From: Candidatus Cryptobacteroides caccocaballi
GTDB lineage: Bacteria > Bacteroidota > Bacteroidia > Bacteroidales > UBA932
NCBI GenBank assembly: GCA_018064725.1
Contig: JAGHUQ010000004.1
Coordinates: 1-53,520 of the forward strand
Direction of reading: 5' to 3'
DNA: 53,520 nt
Shown here: piece by piece, positions 51,375-53,520 of the stretch
Layout of the letters: each line of letters opens with the position of its first letter
How positions within the stretch are numbered: position 1 is the stretch's first letter
Notes under the pieces: model-generated
The model's database searches: none
Told to the model about the DNA's origin: nothing
The model's input: only the letters and a program-made list of their open reading frames with translations
Position numbers and translations under genes: made by a program

Positions 51375-52760
51375 ATGAAACGGATTGCATCAGTCATCGC
51401 AGCGGCAGCGGCAGCCTGCCTCAGCGCAAACGCACAGAACCCAATCATCACCGGCATGTTCGCCCCAGACCCGGCACCATATGTGCATGACGGTAAGGTC
51501 TACCTCTTCGTAGACCACGACGAGCCGGACGCAACATTCTATTTCATGAAGGACTGGCACATCTTCAGTTCCGAGGACATGGTCAACTGGACCCACCTTG
51601 GAGCGCAGGTCACCACCGCAACCTTTGACTGGGCCATCCAGGGTGACAACGCCTGGGCAAGCCAGGCCGTAGAGGTTGGCGGCAAGTGGTACTGGTACGT
51701 CAGCATCATAGAGAGATCCAGCCATGCGCAGACCATCGGCGTTGCGGTGGCAGACAATCCGATGGGACCATGGAAGGATGCGATCGGAGGTCCTCTTGCA
51801 AAAGGTGAAGGATCCTTCATCGACCCTACCGTGTTCGTAGACGACGACGGCAGCGCCTACCTCTTCTGGGGTAACAAGGGCTGCTGGTACGGCAAGCTCA
51901 ACCCTGACATGATTTCGTTCGAGAACGGTTTCAGGGAGGTTCCCGGATTCCATGACCCTGAGTGCTTCGGCCCAGCCGTAATGAAGATGAACTGGAGCAA
52001 GGGCGAGAAGGAGTTGATGGTGGGCTACGAGGAAGGTCCATGGGTGAACAAACGCAACGGCATCTACTATATGAGCTACCCTTCCGGCGGCGTGCCTGAG
52101 CACATGGCATACTCCACTGCTCTCAACATCAACGGTCCATGGACCTATGGAGGAAAGATCATGGATGAGGCTCCCAACAGCTTCACCATCCACGGCGGCA
52201 ATATCAGCTACAAGGGTCACGACTACATGTTCTACCACAGCGGCATGCTCCCTAACGGCAACAGCTACCGCCGCTCGGCATGCGTGGAGGAATTCCATTT
52301 CAACCCGGACGGTTCCATACCTTTCATCCCATTCACAGAAGAGGGTGTTGCACCTGTGGGCTGCATCAATCCATACAACAGGGTCGAGGGCGAGACCATG
52401 GCACAGTCTTTCGGCATAAAGAACGACCGTCTTGCAGGCAGCAGGCACTATGTAACATCCATCCATCAGGGAGACTGGATCTGCATCCGCGAGGTCGACT
52501 TCGGCAGCACCAGCCCTGCACAGCTCACCGCTGAGGTACTGAACGTGAAGAACCCAGGCCGCGCTGAATTCTACCTCGACGCCATCTACATCCAGGAAGC
52601 GCGAGTACGTCCCATCGCCACCATCAATGTGGAGGCTGGCAGCAGCGTGATCACCGCCCCCGTACGCGGCGAGGTGACCGGCAAGCATGACGTCTACATC
52701 CTCTTCCGCGGCGGCGACGAGCAGCTCTTCGACCTGGACTGGTGGCAGTTCAGCAGGTAA
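51375..52760 (+). CDS. GH43 glycosidase with C-terminal CBM6
   Basis: A 461-residue secreted enzyme with a Sec signal (AAAAAACLSANAQ). A five-bladed GH43 propeller covers about 22-310. The base Asp is in MFAPDPAPYV, the pKa-modulating Asp in GSFIDPTVFVDDDG, and the acid Glu in HDPECFGPAV. The C-terminal 130 residues form a CBM6-like xylan/arabinan-binding module (VEGETMAQSFG, then HDVYILFRGG and LDWWQFSR). GH43 members are mostly alpha-L-arabinofuranosidases, beta-xylosidases or endo-arabinanases. It is 28 kb from the ara operon but could feed it. Not a lipoprotein: no Cys at the cleavage site. Confidence 0.9.
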   Translation: MKRIASVIAAAAAACLSANAQNPIITGMFAPDPAPYVHDGKVYLFVDHDEPDATFYFMKDWHIFSSEDMVNWTHLGAQVTTATFDWAIQGDNAWASQAVEVGGKWYWYVSIIERSSHAQTIGVAVADNPMGPWKDAIGGPLAKGEGSFIDPTVFVDDDGSAYLFWGNKGCWYGKLNPDMISFENGFREVPGFHDPECFGPAVMKMNWSKGEKELMVGYEEGPWVNKRNGIYYMSYPSGGVPEHMAYSTALNINGPWTYGGKIMDEAPNSFTIHGGNISYKGHDYMFYHSGMLPNGNSYRRSACVEEFHFNPDGSIPFIPFTEEGVAPVGCINPYNRVEGETMAQSFGIKNDRLAGSRHYVTSIHQGDWICIREVDFGSTSPAQLTAEVLNVKNPGRAEFYLDAIYIQEARVRPIATINVEAGSSVITAPVRGEVTGKHDVYILFRGGDEQLFDLDWWQFSR

Positions 52761-52791
52761 TCTGATATTGAGCGCATACTGACCGGAAAGA

Positions 52792-53436
52792 ATGTCTGAC
52801 AAGCACTTCTTCATATTCGACATCGACGGGACCATCATCGACACCGAGAAGACCGGCGTTCTTTCCATGATGGACACGGCAAAGCAGCTGATGGACCTGG
52901 ACATGAGCTACGATCAGGCGTACGGATATTTCGGAATCCCGAGCCATAAGGTCGGCAGCCTGCTCGGATACCACGACGCAGCAGAGTTCGGGGAAGTCTG
53001 GGAAGAGAACTTCATCCGGCTTTCCTATATGATGCGTCCCTTCGACGGAATCGCCGATGTGCTCGAGAAGATACACTCCGCCGGACACAGCATAGGATGC
53101 GTCACTTCCCGCAACCGCTTCGAATTCGACAAGGACGTGCATCTTGCTCCCCTGCTGAAATACTTCGACCACAGCATATGCGCAGAGGACAGCGAGAGGC
53201 ACAAGCCACATCCCGACCCCATACTTAAGTACATCGAGAAAAAGGAGCACGATCTCGGCCGAAAGATCAGCACGGAAGAATGCATATACATAGGTGACAC
53301 GATGCACGACTGCCAGTGCGCCCATTCAGCAGGCTGCGAATTTGCCCTCGCCGACTGGAACGGCAGAGGCCAGCAGGGAATTCCTTCGGAATACCATTTC
53401 ACCGAACCCGCCCAGATTTTGGAATTCCTTGCATAG
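52792..53436 (+). CDS. HAD-family phosphatase
   Basis: A 214-residue HAD superfamily hydrolase, subfamily I. Motif I is FDIDGTIIDTE, with nucleophile Asp10 and Asp12. Motif II is in GCVTSRN, and motif III/IV in YIGDTMHDCQCA near residues 165-175. An inserted helical cap (about 18-85) is the kind seen in phosphoglycolate phosphatase or beta-phosphoglucomutase relatives. The substrate is not determined by sequence. It starts 31 nt after the GH43 stop and may be co-transcribed. Confidence 0.9.
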   Translation: MSDKHFFIFDIDGTIIDTEKTGVLSMMDTAKQLMDLDMSYDQAYGYFGIPSHKVGSLLGYHDAAEFGEVWEENFIRLSYMMRPFDGIADVLEKIHSAGHSIGCVTSRNRFEFDKDVHLAPLLKYFDHSICAEDSERHKPHPDPILKYIEKKEHDLGRKISTEECIYIGDTMHDCQCAHSAGCEFALADWNGRGQQGIPSEYHFTEPAQILEFLA

Positions 53437-53444
53437 AAATTTGC

Positions 53445-53452
53445 TATCTTTG
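53445..53452 (+). promoter_or_regulatory. -7 box of the gene cut by the right window edge
   Basis: TATCTTTG, a full TAnnTTTG match, 4 nt before ATG 53457 and 13 nt before in-frame ATG 53466. Confidence 0.55.
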
Positions 53453-53456
53453 TTCC

Positions 53457-53520
53457 ATGCGCCTGATGAAGAACATATCTGTCCTGATCCTCGCGATCCT
53501 CGCATCTTCATGCGGTCCGT
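53457..53520 (+). CDS. Start of a lipoprotein gene, truncated by the window
   Basis: Only about 21 codons are present. They encode a signal peptide and lipobox (ISVLILAILASSC followed by GP), so the product is an exported lipoprotein. The promoter position favours the second ATG (53466, MKNISV), or a leaderless message from the first. Nothing can be said of function. Confidence 0.7.
   Translation, partial: MRLMKNISVLILAILASSCGP

Noticed and set aside
51390-52904. A 504-aa open frame on the minus strand opposite GH43 and the HAD gene
   Set aside because: The plus strand carries two well-supported enzymes with catalytic motifs. The antisense frame has no domain, signal or promoter and is rich in Val/Ala/His as expected of a shadow frame. 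It stays open because the sense genes avoid codons whose complements are stops.

Overview
The window is from a member of the Bacteroidota, most likely a plant-glycan-degrading gut- or rumen-type Bacteroidales. It has a moderately high GC content. The evidence is a hybrid two-component regulator (HTCS), many exported lipoproteins with a lipobox, GH97/GH127 enzymes, a DUF4290 protein, a FISUMP-domain lipoprotein, and Bacteroidota-type -7 boxes (TAnnTTTG) ahead of most transcription units. There is no Shine-Dalgarno signature. I see no rRNA, tRNA, CRISPR array or insertion sequence. Function calls rest on motifs and family knowledge, not on database searches.

Region 1 (1-22,904) is a sugar-utilisation locus. 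An HTCS (minus strand, C-terminus cut by the window edge) is divergent from an eleven-gene, tightly spaced plus-strand operon. The order is GH127, GH97, GH127, aldose 1-epimerase, Na+/solute symporter, araD, araA, FGGY kinase (araB role), GH51, CotH-like lipoprotein, and a HELGH metallopeptidase-like lipoprotein. The operon ends at a strong bidirectional terminator. Extracytoplasmic enzymes would release L-arabinofuranose from beta and alpha linkages plus an alpha-hexose. The symporter would import the sugar and AraA/AraB/AraD would convert it to D-xylulose-5-phosphate. The combined activities match the glycans of hydroxyproline-rich plant glycoproteins (extensins), which is my main functional hypothesis. 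No SusC/SusD pair is in the window.

Region 2 (22,966-47,952) is mostly housekeeping. It holds ackA-pta, a short ComEC-like membrane protein, ApbE, a FISUMP lipoprotein, DUF4290-ftsK-LolA-like, addB-addA, a reverse-type rubrerythrin, an Ntn-hydrolase/carboxylesterase pair, a phosphomannose-isomerase homologue that has lost all four canonical metal ligands, an S4 protein, hisS-apt, a PspC/ECF sigma/membrane-protein unit, and proC.

Region 3 (48,134-51,114) is the least conventional part. A LysR regulator and an AspT-type transporter lie between two paralogous 65-residue single-span membrane proteins. The two small genes have near-identical promoters and an upstream 21-bp box at exactly the same spacing. 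This looks like a duplicated, co-regulated module of unknown function.

Region 4 (51,375-53,520) has a GH43-CBM6 secreted glycosidase, a HAD phosphatase, and the first codons of a further lipoprotein cut by the window edge.
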